Source of the DNA: CAZNXJ01 sp964577115
GTDB lineage: Bacteria; Planctomycetota; Planctomycetia; Pirellulales; Pirellulaceae
Reading direction: 5' to 3'
NCBI GenBank assembly: GCA_964577115.1
Contig: CAZNXJ010000007.1
Coordinates: 124,001-188,000 of the forward strand
DNA: 64,000 nt
A model generated the notes under the pieces. The model searched no databases. It had not been told where the DNA came from and worked only from the letters and a program-made list of their open reading frames with translations. Position numbers and translations under genes: made by a program. Positions 63,787 through 64,000 of the stretch are shown here, piece after piece; position 1 is the first letter of the stretch; each line of letters starts with the position of its first letter.

Positions 63787-64000
63787 TTAAATTGGAAGCA
63801 GACGCAGAGCAACGTTCATGTAGATGATGATGCCAAGAATGTCGACTATGCCGGCAACGAACGGGTTACTCATCAGCGCCGGGTCGAGCCCCAATCGTTT
63901 GAAAACCAGCGGCAACGAGGCACCGCAGAAGGTTCCCGCGAGCACGACAAGGATCAGGGTAATAGGCACGACGAGAATACTAACGATGCTGTCTCGGGGC
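63787..64000 (-). CDS. mgtE: Magnesium transporter MgtE, C-terminal part (cut by window edge)
   Basis: The frame is open to the right edge and the ATG at 63969 is internal. The ~70 visible residues are the last two membrane helices of MgtE: LVVLAGTFCGASLPLVFKRL, DPALMSNPFVAGIVDILGIIIYMNVA with the conserved Asp-Pro-Ala and the Asp of the Mg2+ pathway, ending RLLPI. The N-terminal CBS and other parts lie beyond the window. Confidence 0.88.
   Translation of the reverse strand, partial: PRDSIVSILVVPITLILVVLAGTFCGASLPLVFKRLGLDPALMSNPFVAGIVDILGIIIYMNVALRLLPI

Overview
This 64 kb window comes from a GC-rich planctomycete chromosome, most like the Pirellulales group. The lineage call rests on gene content: a Tat-exported DUF1501 protein paired with a PSCyt1/DUF1549/DUF1553 cytochrome protein, a very long ThuA/LamG/multi-cytochrome protein, a bacterial alpha-2-macroglobulin, a cysteine- and valine-rich YTV-like wall protein, an HPD-less J-like membrane protein, and bacterial tetrahydromethanopterin (H4MPT) biosynthesis genes. 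No rRNA, tRNA, CRISPR array, transposase or prophage was found. Both ends cut genes: a ThuA-type cytochrome protein on the left and mgtE on the right.

Layout. 1-5.5 kb: a five-heme ThuA/LamG/beta-propeller protein. 5.6-13 kb: an RRM RNA-binding protein with a clear terminator, then DUF1992 and alpha-2-macroglobulin genes that overlap. 13.3-27.8 kb: mixed cell-surface, redox and metabolic genes (J-like protein, Arg/Asp-rich secreted protein, eight-heme TPR cytochrome, FHA-GAF-cyclase, rpiB, SMP-30 lactonase, YTV-like protein, an SdpR/SdpI pair with a perfect palindromic operator, MHS transporter, DUF493, MATE pump). 28.4-38.7 kb: a surface-glycan island with two sulfotransferases, an MsbA-like ABC exporter, a beta-propeller protein of unknown role, two glycosyltransferases and an FkbM-like methyltransferase. 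38.8-43 kb: the DUF1501 and PSD1 pair. 43.3 kb: rnpB, the RNase P RNA. 44-49 kb: a ribbon-helix-helix protein, a TIM-barrel epimerase, a flavin-reductase-like protein, hflX with a structured leader and a tiny upstream ORF, and an SDR.

49.5-60.4 kb: an AAA ATPase followed by the most coherent system in the window. A tightly packed minus-strand operon runs SDR > dihydropteroate-synthase-like > pabB > pabA > DUF447. An acyltransferase-like gene is divergent to it and a beta-RFAP synthase gene lies 3 kb away. Together these look like a module that makes the arylamine and pterin parts of H4MPT, the C1 carrier shared by methanogens, methylotrophs and some planctomycetes. The operon's SDR lacks the usual catalytic Tyr and Ser. 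60.5-64 kb: housekeeping genes (pdxJ, dapA), a small helical protein and the C-terminus of mgtE.

The best leads for new biology are the H4MPT module with its non-canonical SDR and linked acyltransferase, the hflX leader, the sulfated-glycan island, and several short symmetric or repeated motifs upstream of regulator genes.
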